This document shows, in pieces, positions 41,396-50,040 of a DNA stretch of 64,000 nt (positions are counted from its first letter, which is position 1; each line of letters starts with the position of its first letter). A program made the position numbers and the translations under genes. The DNA lies in the NCBI GenBank assembly GCA_014649555.1, contig BMTG01000005.1, positions 372,001 through 436,000 on the forward strand, read 5' to 3'. The notes beneath the pieces are model-generated. The model did no database searches and was not told where the DNA came from. It saw only the letters and a list, made by a program, of their open reading frames with translations. Source of the stretch: Streptomyces globisporus (GTDB taxonomy: Bacteria > Actinomycetota > Actinomycetes > Streptomycetales > Streptomycetaceae).

Positions 41396-41971
41396 GTGGG
41401 AGCGAAGGGGCAGGCGGACAGAGGCCGTTGGCGCGATCAGTGGTGGGCCGTCGGGCTGATGGTGCTGGTGACCGGGGTCGCCGTCCGGCTGGGGTTCCGG
41501 GGCTGGTCCGCGTGGCCGGAGGCGTTGGTCGGGGGTGTCTTCTACGCCGGTTTCCTGACGTGGATCCTGATGCGGCGCAGGCGGCGGGACGCGAAGGCCG
41601 TGGGCACCGAGCCCGACAGGGTGCCGGAGCTGGAGCGGCGCATCGCGAAGAACGGCGAGCTGCCCGACGACCCGGCCGAGCAGGCGGCCATGGTCCGGCT
41701 GATCCGGCGGCGGGAGGAGAAGCTGCGGCGCAGTCGGCGGTGGGCCTTCCCCATGCTCGGGGTGATCTTCCTCGGGATGCCGTTGCTCTGGTTCACCTCC
41801 GGCGATGTGCCGACGGGGCTGTGGACGCTCGGCTTCGGCGTGGCGTTCATGAGCTGGATGATCTGGTTCAACCGGCGCTTCGTGCGGCGCATGGTCGCGA
41901 TGCGGCAGCGGATCGAAGGTGTCGGCGGGGTCGGCGTCGGTGGGATCGAGAGTGTCGGCGGGCGCGCTTAG
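41396..41971 (+). CDS. Membrane protein of unknown function
   Basis: A 191-aa protein with four membrane segments in two pairs: WWAVGLMVLVTGVAVRLGF and EALVGGVFYAGFLTWILMRR, then a charged loop, then FPMLGVIFLGMPLLWFTSG and GLWTLGFGVAFMSWMIWFNR. The central cytoplasmic loop (about 60-115) is strongly charged. The GTG at 41396 is preferred because CGGAGG ends eight bases before it; GTG 41387 is an alternative. The C-terminal tail is a Gly/Val repeat. No domain is recognised. Confidence 0.7.
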   Translation: MGAKGQADRGRWRDQWWAVGLMVLVTGVAVRLGFRGWSAWPEALVGGVFYAGFLTWILMRRRRRDAKAVGTEPDRVPELERRIAKNGELPDDPAEQAAMVRLIRRREEKLRRSRRWAFPMLGVIFLGMPLLWFTSGDVPTGLWTLGFGVAFMSWMIWFNRRFVRRMVAMRQRIEGVGGVGVGGIESVGGRA

Positions 41972-41980
41972 CATCTCCGG

Positions 41981-42949
41981 ATGACGTGTGCGGTCCGGGA
42001 GTCCGGTGGCGGGTGGCGGTGTGCCGGGGTGCGGTGGCCCCGGGAGATGCCCGAGCTGGGGTGGAGCCGGGGCGGTGACCGGCGGGTGAGTGTGCTCGCG
42101 TACGGGGCCGGCCTCGGGTTCCGGGCCGTCGGGGAGCGGCACTGTGTGGGCGCCCGGGGGAACGTGTGCCCGCTGGGGGCCGTCGTGCCGGGACGCTCGA
42201 CCGGGGGGCGGTGCGCCGAGTGCGCGCGGCTGGACCGGGCGCACTCGGTGGCCGCCGACACGATGGCGGACGACCCCCGGACGTACCGCGTGTACCTCGC
42301 CTGGTTCGGTCCCGGCATGGTCAAGGTCGGGATCACCGGGGAGGAGCGCGGAGCCGCCCGGCTGCGGGAGCAGGGGGCCGTCGCCTTCAGCTGGTTGGGG
42401 CGCGGACCCCTCATGGCGGCGCGGCGGACCGAGGAGGTGCTGCGGGCGGCCCTCGGGGTCCCCGACCGGATCCCTTACGCGAAAAAGCGTGCTGTGCGGG
42501 GGCAGTTGCCGGGGACCGAGGAGCGGGCCGGGGCGGTGGCCGAGCTGTACGCGCGGGCGGCGGAGCTCGAAGGGCGGGGCTGGCCCGAGTCGTTGGAGCG
42601 GTTGCCCCTCGAAGTCGTCGATCAGGTGGGTGTTTTCGGGCTTGACCTCGATCCCGCGCCCGGCCGCTCGGTACGGGAAAGTGCGCCCGCGCCCGTCCGG
42701 TCGGTGCGGGAGCTGGTCGACGGCGGCGTCGTCGCGGGGCGGCTCGTCGCGGCGGCCGGGCCCGATCTGCACCTCGCGGTGGCGGACGGGGGCGTGGTCG
42801 TGCTGGATACGCGGCTGATCACCGGCTGGGACCTGACGGCGGTGACCCGGGCGACCGAGGTGACCGAGGTGCCGGAGGTGACCGGGAGCGATGTACGTGT
42901 CCCCCTCATCGACATCGGCGGCGGCGGTGTGCAGGGTGGGTTGTTCTGA
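41981..42949 (+). CDS. DUF2797 protein
   Basis: A 322-aa protein with a Cys cluster at about 48-75 (HCVGARGNVCPLG, then GRCAECARL), a likely zinc site. It is followed by YRVYLAWFGPGMVKVGITGE (about 100-119), which resembles the GIY-YIG nuclease fold start seen in DUF2797. The C-terminal part ends in a Thr/Val/Glu repeat and QGGLF. Nuclease activity is not established. ATG at 41981 begins nine bases after the previous gene, so the two may be co-transcribed. Confidence 0.78.
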   Translation: MTCAVRESGGGWRCAGVRWPREMPELGWSRGGDRRVSVLAYGAGLGFRAVGERHCVGARGNVCPLGAVVPGRSTGGRCAECARLDRAHSVAADTMADDPRTYRVYLAWFGPGMVKVGITGEERGAARLREQGAVAFSWLGRGPLMAARRTEEVLRAALGVPDRIPYAKKRAVRGQLPGTEERAGAVAELYARAAELEGRGWPESLERLPLEVVDQVGVFGLDLDPAPGRSVRESAPAPVRSVRELVDGGVVAGRLVAAAGPDLHLAVADGGVVVLDTRLITGWDLTAVTRATEVTEVPEVTGSDVRVPLIDIGGGGVQGGLF

Positions 42950-42994
42950 ACGACCGGGTGGGTTGTCCCGGACGACCGGCGAAAGGGCCTGCGC

Positions 42995-43879
42995 ATGGAA
43001 ACGGGAAGCGATGACGTGGTGCGGTTCCGGGAGCGGCTCGGGCTGCCCGGGATCATCGACGTGCACACCCACTTCATGCCCGAGCAGGTCCTGCGCAAGG
43101 TGTGGGCCTACTTCGATGCGGCCGGGCCGCTCACCGGGCTGGAGTGGCCGATCACCTACCGGTACGAGGAGGAGCGGCGGCTCGATGTGCTGCGGGCGTT
43201 CGGCGTGGTCCGGTTCACCGCCATGCTCTACCCGCACAAGCCCGGTATGGCCCGCTGGCTGAACGGCTGGTCCGCCGGCTTTGCCGGCCGGACCCCCGAC
43301 TGCCTGCACACCGCGACCCTCTTCCCGGAGGAGGGCGTGGAGCTGTACGTGAAGGAGGCCGTGGAGGCGGGGGCGCGGGTGTTCAAGTCGCACCTTCAGG
43401 TGGGCGCGTACGACGCCAATGATCCGTTGCTGGACCCGGTATGGGGGTTGCTCGCGGAGGCCGGGATTCCGGTGGTCATGCACTGCGGGTCGGGGCCCGC
43501 ACCGGGGAAGTTCACCGGACCGGAGCCGATCGGGCGGCTGCTGGCCCGGCACCCCCGGCTGCGGCTGATCGTCGCGCACATGGGGATGCCGGAGTACGCG
43601 GAGTTCCTGGCGCTGGCGGAGGCGTATCCGGAAGTCCGGCTCGACACGACCATGGCGTTCACCGACTTCAGCGAGCGGCTCAGCCCCTTCCCGGCGGCCG
43701 AACGCGGGCGGCTCGCCGGTCTCGGGGACCGCATCCTGCTGGGCACGGACTTCCCGAACATTCCGTACCCGTACGTCCATCAGCTGGAGGCGTTGGAGCG
43801 GCTCGGGCTGGGCGACGCGTGGTTGCGGGCGGTCTGTCACGGGAACGCCGCTGCCTTGTTCGAGCTGCCGGAAGCTTAG
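42995..43879 (+). CDS. Amidohydrolase-family metal enzyme (ACMSD-like)
   Basis: A 294-aa TIM-barrel amidohydrolase. Metal ligands are visible: HTH in IIDVHTHFMP (residues about 22-26), His in VVMHCGSGP (about 163), His in IVAHMGMPEY and Asp in LLGTDFPNIPYP (about 250). This pattern suits a decarboxylase or hydrolase of the amidohydrolase_2 family acting on a small acidic or cyclic substrate. GAAAGG precedes the ATG. The substrate cannot be told from the context. Confidence 0.83.
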   Translation: METGSDDVVRFRERLGLPGIIDVHTHFMPEQVLRKVWAYFDAAGPLTGLEWPITYRYEEERRLDVLRAFGVVRFTAMLYPHKPGMARWLNGWSAGFAGRTPDCLHTATLFPEEGVELYVKEAVEAGARVFKSHLQVGAYDANDPLLDPVWGLLAEAGIPVVMHCGSGPAPGKFTGPEPIGRLLARHPRLRLIVAHMGMPEYAEFLALAEAYPEVRLDTTMAFTDFSERLSPFPAAERGRLAGLGDRILLGTDFPNIPYPYVHQLEALERLGLGDAWLRAVCHGNAAALFELPEA

Positions 43880-43965
43880 GGCCTGCTGGAACCCGGACCG
43901 CTTTCTCAGGGTATTCACAGGAACGGGTCAGGCTTCTCTCACGGGCGCCTCACAGAGTGGGGCCC

Positions 43966-44712
43966 ATGACGACGACGACCTCGCCCCAGGGGCGTACCGA
44001 ACTGCTCAGGCCGGACCGTACCCCCGTCCGGGTCCTGGTCGTGGACGACGAGGCTCCGCTCACCGAGCTGCTCTCGATGGCCCTGCGCTACGAGGGGTGG
44101 GAGGTGCGCAGCGCCGGGGACGGGGCCGCGGCCGTCCGCGCGGCTCGCGACTTCCGGCCGGACGCGGTGGTCCTGGACGTGATGCTGCCGGACATGGACG
44201 GGCTGGCCGTGCTGGGCCGGCTGCGCCGCGAGTATGCCGATGTGCCGGTGCTCTTCCTGACCGCCCGGGACGCCGTCGAGGACCGGATCGCCGGGCTCAC
44301 CGCGGGCGGCGACGACTATGTCACCAAGCCGTTCAGCCTGGAGGAGGTCGTGGCCCGGCTGCGCGGGCTCATCCGCCGCTCGGGCTCGGCCGTTGCCGCC
44401 GAACGCGGCGAGTCCACGCTGACCGTCGGGGACCTGGTGCTCGACGAGGACAGCCACGAGGTGTGGCGGGGCGGGGAGGCGATCCACGTCACCGCCACCG
44501 AGTTCGAGCTGCTGCGCTTCCTGATGCGCAACCCGCGCCGCGTGCTCAGCAAGGCCCAGATCCTCGACCGGGTCTGGAACTACGACTTCGGCGGCCAGGC
44601 CAACGTCGTCGAGCTCTACATCTCCTACCTCCGCAAGAAGATCGACGCCGGGCGCACGCCGATGATCCACACCCGGCGCGGCGCGGGGTATCTGATCAAG
44701 CCCGGTGAGTAG
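43966..44712 (+). CDS. OmpR-family response regulator
   Basis: A 248-aa regulator. Receiver at about 22-135 with acidic pair VVDDEAP, phospho-acceptor Asp in AVVLDVMLPDMDG (Asp67) and Lys in YVTKPFS (Lys118); winged helix at about 150-245 (VTATEFELLRFLMRNPRRVL, YISYLRKKID, IHTRRGAGYLIKP). The histidine kinase gene starts ten bases later. The operon also encodes two glycosyltransferases, suggesting control of cell-envelope glycosylation. Confidence 0.93.
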   Translation: MTTTTSPQGRTELLRPDRTPVRVLVVDDEAPLTELLSMALRYEGWEVRSAGDGAAAVRAARDFRPDAVVLDVMLPDMDGLAVLGRLRREYADVPVLFLTARDAVEDRIAGLTAGGDDYVTKPFSLEEVVARLRGLIRRSGSAVAAERGESTLTVGDLVLDEDSHEVWRGGEAIHVTATEFELLRFLMRNPRRVLSKAQILDRVWNYDFGGQANVVELYISYLRKKIDAGRTPMIHTRRGAGYLIKPGE

Positions 44713-44721
44713 GGGCCCGTC

Positions 44722-46476
44722 ATGAGGGCCAGGAGGGCCAGGAGGGCCAGGAGGGCCATGAGGGCCATGAAGGCGATGAAGGCCGTGCAGGTGTTGCGCA
44801 GGCCCTGGACGCTGCGGACCCGGCTCGTCGTCTCTGCCGTGTCCCTGATCGCCGTCGTCGCGGCCGTCATCGGGTCCGTCACCGCGATCGCCTTCCACAG
44901 CTACATGTACGGCAAGCTCGACGACCAGCTGCACTCCGTCGTCGAGCGCGCCCAACGTCTTCCCGGTCCGCTCCCGTTGCCCGATTCGCTGCGCGAGGCG
45001 GGTCCGCTCGGCTTCGTCGGCGGGGGCGGGCAGCCGCTCGGCACGTTCGGGGCGCTCGTCGACGGCGACGGGGACGTCACCGCGTCGAAGGTCGTCGAGG
45101 ACGGCGGACTCCGCGCCCAGGAGAGCGCGAAGCCGCTGACCGGGGAGCAGCGGACCGCGCTGGAGAACGCCGCCCCGGGGGCCGGTGACGGGACCCGGAG
45201 CGTCGATCTGCCCGGGCTCGGCGGCTACCGGGTCGAGGCCACGACCACCGCCGAAGGGGACACCGTCCTCGTCGGCATCCCCAGCGCCGAGGTGAGCGGG
45301 GCGCTGACCACCCTGATCGTCGTCGAGGTCTGCGTCACCGCCGCCGGGCTCATCGCCGCCTCGATCGCGGGCACCGTGCTCGTCGGGGTCGCCATGCGGC
45401 CGTTGCGCCGGGTCGCCGCGACGGCCACCCGGGTCTCCGAACTCCCCCTGCACCGGGGCGAGGTGGCGCTCCTCGAACGCGTCCCGGACGCCGAGGCCGA
45501 TCCCCGTACCGAGGTCGGGCAGGTCGGCGCGGCGCTCAACCGGATGCTGGGGCACGTCGGTTCGGCCCTCGTCGCCCGCCAGGAGAGCGAGACGCGGGTC
45601 CGGCAGTTCGTCGCCGACGCCAGTCACGAGCTGCGGACGCCGCTCGCCTCGATCCGGGGCTACGCCGAGCTGACCCGCCGCGCCGCAGGAGGAACGGCGG
45701 GCCCGGAGCCCGATCCGGTCACCCGGCACGCGCTGGGGCGGATCGAGTCGGAGGCGGACCGGATGACGGGCCTGGTGGAGGATCTGCTGCTGCTGGCCCG
45801 GCTGGACGCCGGACGTCCGCTCTCGTACGGCACCACCGATCTGCTGCCGCTGGTCGTGGACGCGGTGAGCGACGCACGGGCGGCGGACGGGACGGGAGCG
45901 GAGGGGCCGGATACCGGCCCCGGCGACGCCCGCCACCACTGGCGGCTCGAACTGCCCGAGGCCGCCGAGCCCGTGACCGTACGCGCCGATCCCGACCGGC
46001 TCCAGCAGGTGCTGGTCAACCTGCTCGCCAACGCCCGCACGCACACCCCGCCGGGGACCACCGTCACGGTCTCCGTACAGCCGTCCGTACGCGCCGGGGG
46101 ACCGGTCACGCTGGAGGTGCGCGACGACGGCCCCGGCATCCCGGCGGAGCTGCTGCCGCACGTCTTCGAACGGTTCGCGCGCGGGGACGCCTCCCGGGCG
46201 CGGGGTGCGGACGGTGGCGGAGCGACCGGTTCCACCGGGCTCGGCCTCGCCATCGTGCAGGCCGTCGTCTCCGCGCACGGCGGCCGCGTAAGGGTGGAGT
46301 CCGCGCCGGGCCGGACGGTCTTCGCGGTCGAGCTGCCGGCGGACGCCGTACCGATGGACGCCGTACCGATGGACGGCGTGTCGACGGACGCCGTGTCGAC
46401 GAACGGCGTACCGGCGGGCCACGGAATGATCCGCGTGGACTCACAGGCCGGGGACAGGCTCACCACACCGGTGTGA
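44722..46476 (+). CDS. Sensor histidine kinase
   Basis: A protein of up to 584 aa. Membrane segment about 35-58 (LVVSAVSLIAVVAAVIGSVT), an extracellular sensor loop, a second membrane segment about 195-220, HAMP, DHp with ASHELRTPLASIRGYAEL (His at about 298), and HATPase with LVNLLANARTHTP, DDGPGIP and GLGLAIVQAV. The N-terminus is a tandem repeat of (AGGAGGGCC) encoding RARRARRARR; several in-frame ATGs (44722, 44758, 44767, 44776) each lie near an AGGAGG, so the true start is ambiguous. The C-terminus carries a short repeated VPMD/VST motif. Confidence 0.9.
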   Translation: MRARRARRARRAMRAMKAMKAVQVLRRPWTLRTRLVVSAVSLIAVVAAVIGSVTAIAFHSYMYGKLDDQLHSVVERAQRLPGPLPLPDSLREAGPLGFVGGGGQPLGTFGALVDGDGDVTASKVVEDGGLRAQESAKPLTGEQRTALENAAPGAGDGTRSVDLPGLGGYRVEATTTAEGDTVLVGIPSAEVSGALTTLIVVEVCVTAAGLIAASIAGTVLVGVAMRPLRRVAATATRVSELPLHRGEVALLERVPDAEADPRTEVGQVGAALNRMLGHVGSALVARQESETRVRQFVADASHELRTPLASIRGYAELTRRAAGGTAGPEPDPVTRHALGRIESEADRMTGLVEDLLLLARLDAGRPLSYGTTDLLPLVVDAVSDARAADGTGAEGPDTGPGDARHHWRLELPEAAEPVTVRADPDRLQQVLVNLLANARTHTPPGTTVTVSVQPSVRAGGPVTLEVRDDGPGIPAELLPHVFERFARGDASRARGADGGGATGSTGLGLAIVQAVVSAHGGRVRVESAPGRTVFAVELPADAVPMDAVPMDGVSTDAVSTNGVPAGHGMIRVDSQAGDRLTTPV

Positions 46477-46501
46477 CAGCGCGGTTGGCGAATGTCGGAG
46501 C

Positions 46502-47848
46502 ATGACCACCGACAGCAGCCTCCGGAGCGGCCCCGGAACGACCGGCCGCCGCAGTAGCAGCAGGGACGGCGCGGCCGGCAGGGATCACGGCCGGCTGCCG
46601 GGCCGGGACCACCTTCCGGCCCGGCAGCCGGTCGCCACGGCCTCCGCCGCCCCCGTGCTCGACGTCGTCGTCCCCGTGTACAACGAGGAGAAGGACCTCC
46701 ACCCCTGCGTGGTCCGCCTCCACGGCCATCTCGCGCGGACCTTCCCGTACCCGTTCCGGATCACCGTCGCCGACAACGCCAGCACGGACGCCACCCCGGC
46801 CGTGGCCGCCGCGCTCGCCGCCGAGCTGCCCGGGGTGCGGTACGTCCGGCTGGCGGAGAAGGGGCGCGGACGGGCCCTGCGGACGGTGTGGTCGGCCTCC
46901 GACGCCCCGGTCCTCGCCTATATGGACGTCGACCTCTCCACCGACCTCAACGCGCTCCTCCCGCTGGTCGCCCCGCTGATCTCCGGCCACTCCGACCTGG
47001 CCATCGGCTCGCGGCTGGCGCGGAGTTCGCGGGTGGTGCGCGGAACGAAGAGGGAGTTCATCTCGCGCGCCTACAACCTGATCCTGCGCTCGTCCCTCGC
47101 CGCCGGGTTCAGCGACGCCCAGTGCGGGTTCAAGGCGATCCGGCGCGAGGTCGCCGAGCGGCTGCTGCCGATGGTGGAGGACAGCGGCTGGTTCTTCGAC
47201 ACCGAGCTCCTCGTCCTCGCCGAGCGGGCCGGGCTGCGCATCCACGAGGTGCCCGTCGACTGGATCGACGACCCCGACTCGACCGTCCACATCGTGCGGA
47301 CGGCCACCGAGGACCTGAAAGGCGTGTGGCGGGTGGGGCGGGCGCTGGCCGTCGGCGCGCTGCCGCTGGACCGGCTCGCCCGGCCCTTCGGGGACGATCC
47401 GCGCGACCGGGCGCTGACCGGGGTGGAGCGCGGGCTGGCCCGCCAGCTCATCGGATTCTGTGCCGTGGGCGTCCTGTCCACCCTCTTCTACCTCGTCCTC
47501 TACTCCCTCTTCCGGCTCGGCGTCGGCCCGCAGGTCGCCAACGGCGGCGCGCTGCTCGTCTCCGCCGTCGCCAACACCGCCGCCAACCGCCGGCTCACCT
47601 TCGGGGTACGCGGCCGGAGCGGAGCCGTCCGCCATCAGGCCCAGGGCCTGGTCGTCTTCGCGATCGGCCTCGCGCTGACCAGCGGCTCCCTGGCGGCGCT
47701 CGGCGCGGCCTCCGGTTCGCCCTCGCACTCCACCGAGCTGGCCGTCCTGATCACCGCGAACCTCGCCGCCACCGTGCTGCGCTTCCTGCTCCTGCGCGCC
47801 TGGGTCTTCCCGGCCCGCGCCTGCCCCGAACCCGAGGATCTCCGATGA
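46502..47848 (+). CDS. Family 2 glycosyltransferase fused to GtrA
   Basis: A 448-aa protein. GT2 domain at about 55-290 (LDVVVPVYNEEKDLHPCVVR, AYMDVDLSTDL with the DXD-type motif, QCGFKAIRREVAERLLPMVE), of the dolichyl/polyprenyl-phosphate sugar synthase type. GtrA-like domain at about 310-435 with four membrane segments (LIGFCAVGVLSTLFYLVLYS, VLITANLAATVLRFLLLRAW). It probably charges a lipid carrier with sugar and flips it for the GT39 enzyme encoded next, whose start overlaps its stop by ATGA. Confidence 0.88.
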   Translation: MTTDSSLRSGPGTTGRRSSSRDGAAGRDHGRLPGRDHLPARQPVATASAAPVLDVVVPVYNEEKDLHPCVVRLHGHLARTFPYPFRITVADNASTDATPAVAAALAAELPGVRYVRLAEKGRGRALRTVWSASDAPVLAYMDVDLSTDLNALLPLVAPLISGHSDLAIGSRLARSSRVVRGTKREFISRAYNLILRSSLAAGFSDAQCGFKAIRREVAERLLPMVEDSGWFFDTELLVLAERAGLRIHEVPVDWIDDPDSTVHIVRTATEDLKGVWRVGRALAVGALPLDRLARPFGDDPRDRALTGVERGLARQLIGFCAVGVLSTLFYLVLYSLFRLGVGPQVANGGALLVSAVANTAANRRLTFGVRGRSGAVRHQAQGLVVFAIGLALTSGSLAALGAASGSPSHSTELAVLITANLAATVLRFLLLRAWVFPARACPEPEDLR

Positions 47849-50016
47849 CCACGGCCACGACCACGATCACCACCACCGCCCCGCCTCCGGAACCCGATCG
47901 CGGTTCCGGCCCGAGCCCCCGCTGGGCGCGCCCCGCGCTGTACGGGCTGCTGCTCGCCGTCGGCCTCGCGTACGTCTACAACCTCAGCGCCTCCGGTTAC
48001 GCCAACTCCTTCTACTCCGCCGCCGTTCAGGCGGGCAGCCAGAGCTGGAAAGCCCTCTTCTTCGGCTCGCTGGACTCCGCGAACGCGATCACCGTCGACA
48101 AGCCCCCGGCCGCCCTCTGGCCGATGGCCCTCTCCGTACGCCTCTTCGGGCTCAACTCCTGGGCGATCCTGGCCCCTCAGGTCCTGATGGCCCTCGCCAC
48201 GGCGGCCGTCCTCAACTCCGCCGTACGCCGTCGCTTCGGGCCGGCCGCCGGGCTGATCGCGGTCGCGGTCTTCGCACTGACGCCGGTCGCCGCGCTGATG
48301 TTCCGCTTCAACAACCCGGACGCGCTGCTGGCGTTGCTGATGACCGTCACCGTGTGGTGCGTGCTGCGGGCGTTGGAGCAGGGCCGGACGAGGTGGCTGC
48401 TGTGGGCGGGGGCGGCGGTCGGGTTCGCGTTTCTGACGAAGACCCTCCAGGCGTTCCTGATCCTGCCGCCGCTGGCCGTGCTGTACGCGGTGTGCGCCCC
48501 CGTTCCCGTACGGAAGCGGATCGGCCAACTCGCCCTCTCAGCACTGACGATGGTGGTCGCCGGTGGCTGGTGGGTCGCGATCGTGGAGCTGATGCCGGCG
48601 TCCTCGCGGCCGTACGTCGGTGGCTCGCAGAACAACTCGTTCCTGGAGCTGACCTTCGGCTACAACGGGCTCGGCCGGATCAACGGCGAGGAGACCGGAA
48701 GCGTCGGCGGGGGCGGCGGTGGCCGTGGGGGCGGCGGTGGCTGGGGCGAGACCGGCATCGGGCGGATGTTCAACACCGAGGTCGGCGGCCAGATCGCCTG
48801 GCTGCTGCCGGCCGCGCTGATCCTGCTGGTGGCCGGTCTCTGGCTGACCCGGAAGGCCGCCCGGACGGACTCCGCCCGGGCGGCGTTCATCGCCTGGGGC
48901 GGTGCGCTGGTCATGACCGCTGCGGTGTTCAGCTTCATGGCCGGGATCTTCCACCAGTACTACACGGTGGCCCTCGCCCCGTACATCGCGGCGCTCGTCG
49001 CCATGGGGGTCACGGTGCTGTGGGAGGAGCGGGGCGCGTGGTGGCCGCGCGCGGTGCTCGCGGGCACGGTCCTCGCGACGGTGCTCTGGGCGTACGTCCT
49101 GCTGGGCCGCACCCCGGACTACCTGCCGTGGCTGCGGTGGGCGGTGCTCGCGGGCGGGATCGCCGGCGCGCTCGGGCTGCTGGTCGTCGGGCGGATCGCC
49201 GGCCGGGGCCTGGCCGTCGCCGTGGTGGGGCTGAGCTGCGCGGCGTCGCTGGCGGGGCCGACGGCGTACACCGTCTCCACCCTGAACAGCGGCCACCAGG
49301 GCTCGATCGTGACCGCCGGTCCTTCGGCGGGCGGGTTCGGTATGGGGGGCGGGCCTGGTGGCGGTGGTGGCCGACCCGGTGGGCCCGGCGGCGGTGACGG
49401 CGGGCAGCGCGGCGGTATGCAGCAGCCTCCCGGCCAGGGCCAGGCCCAGGGCCAGGGGCAGGGCAACCAGCAGGGCAACGCGCCGGGCGGCATGCCCACT
49501 CTGCCGGGCGCCGGCACCGCACCCGGCGGTACCGGTACGGCCTTCGGCGAAGGCATGAGGGGCGGTGGTGGCGGCGGAGGCGGCGGCATGGGCGGCCTGC
49601 TCAACGGCGCGACCGTCGACGCCGAGGCCAAGGCCCTCCTGACGAAGGACGCGGACGACTACACCTGGGTCGCCGCAGCCGTCGGCGCGCAGAACGCCGC
49701 CAGCTACCAACTCGCGACCGGCGAACCGGTGATGGCGATCGGCGGTTTCAACGGGAGCGACCCGTCGCCGACGCTCGCCCAGTTCAAGAAGTACGTGGCG
49801 GAAGGAAAGATCCACTACTTCGTCTCGGGCGGCGGAATGGGCGGCGGCATGCGCGGAGGCACGGCCGGCGAAGGCGGAGGCGGCATGGGCGGCGGCCCCG
49901 GCGGCATGGGCTCCTCCGGCACCTCCTCCCAGATCTCCTCCTGGGTGACGGAGAACTTCACCGAGGTCACCGTCGGCAGCGCCACGTTCTACGACCTGAC
50001 GCAGCCGGTGAGTTGA
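47845..50016 (+). CDS. GT39/ArnT-like membrane glycosyltransferase with Gly-rich segment
   Basis: A 723-aa polytopic protein. The first extracellular loop carries SANAITVDKPPAALWPMA, with the catalytic Asp expected in GT39-type enzymes. Up to twelve membrane segments run to about residue 475. Two low-complexity Gly-rich stretches follow or interrupt (SVGGGGGGRGGGGG near 290; GGPGGGGGRPGGPG and QAQGQGQGNQQGN near 500-560). A conserved soluble C-terminal domain (about 590-723) ends VTVGSATFYDLTQPVS. The enzyme would transfer sugar from a polyprenyl-phosphate donor to an extracytoplasmic acceptor. The much longer upstream frame is an artefact over the GT2 gene. Confidence 0.88.
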   Translation: MTTATTTITTTAPPPEPDRGSGPSPRWARPALYGLLLAVGLAYVYNLSASGYANSFYSAAVQAGSQSWKALFFGSLDSANAITVDKPPAALWPMALSVRLFGLNSWAILAPQVLMALATAAVLNSAVRRRFGPAAGLIAVAVFALTPVAALMFRFNNPDALLALLMTVTVWCVLRALEQGRTRWLLWAGAAVGFAFLTKTLQAFLILPPLAVLYAVCAPVPVRKRIGQLALSALTMVVAGGWWVAIVELMPASSRPYVGGSQNNSFLELTFGYNGLGRINGEETGSVGGGGGGRGGGGGWGETGIGRMFNTEVGGQIAWLLPAALILLVAGLWLTRKAARTDSARAAFIAWGGALVMTAAVFSFMAGIFHQYYTVALAPYIAALVAMGVTVLWEERGAWWPRAVLAGTVLATVLWAYVLLGRTPDYLPWLRWAVLAGGIAGALGLLVVGRIAGRGLAVAVVGLSCAASLAGPTAYTVSTLNSGHQGSIVTAGPSAGGFGMGGGPGGGGGRPGGPGGGDGGQRGGMQQPPGQGQAQGQGQGNQQGNAPGGMPTLPGAGTAPGGTGTAFGEGMRGGGGGGGGGMGGLLNGATVDAEAKALLTKDADDYTWVAAAVGAQNAASYQLATGEPVMAIGGFNGSDPSPTLAQFKKYVAEGKIHYFVSGGGMGGGMRGGTAGEGGGGMGGGPGGMGSSGTSSQISSWVTENFTEVTVGSATFYDLTQPVS

Positions 50017-50040
50017 CGGCGTGGGCGTACGCGGTAGGGA

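Noticed and set aside
41267-43918. Minus-strand frame of 883 codons
   Set aside because: It runs across three well-supported plus-strand genes and is Pro/Arg/His-rich without any family signature.
46888-47844. Long upstream extension of the GT39 frame giving a 1042-aa protein
   Set aside because: It overlaps the GT2-GtrA gene in another frame, is extremely Arg/Pro/Ala-rich, and a coupled ATG at 47845 explains the start.
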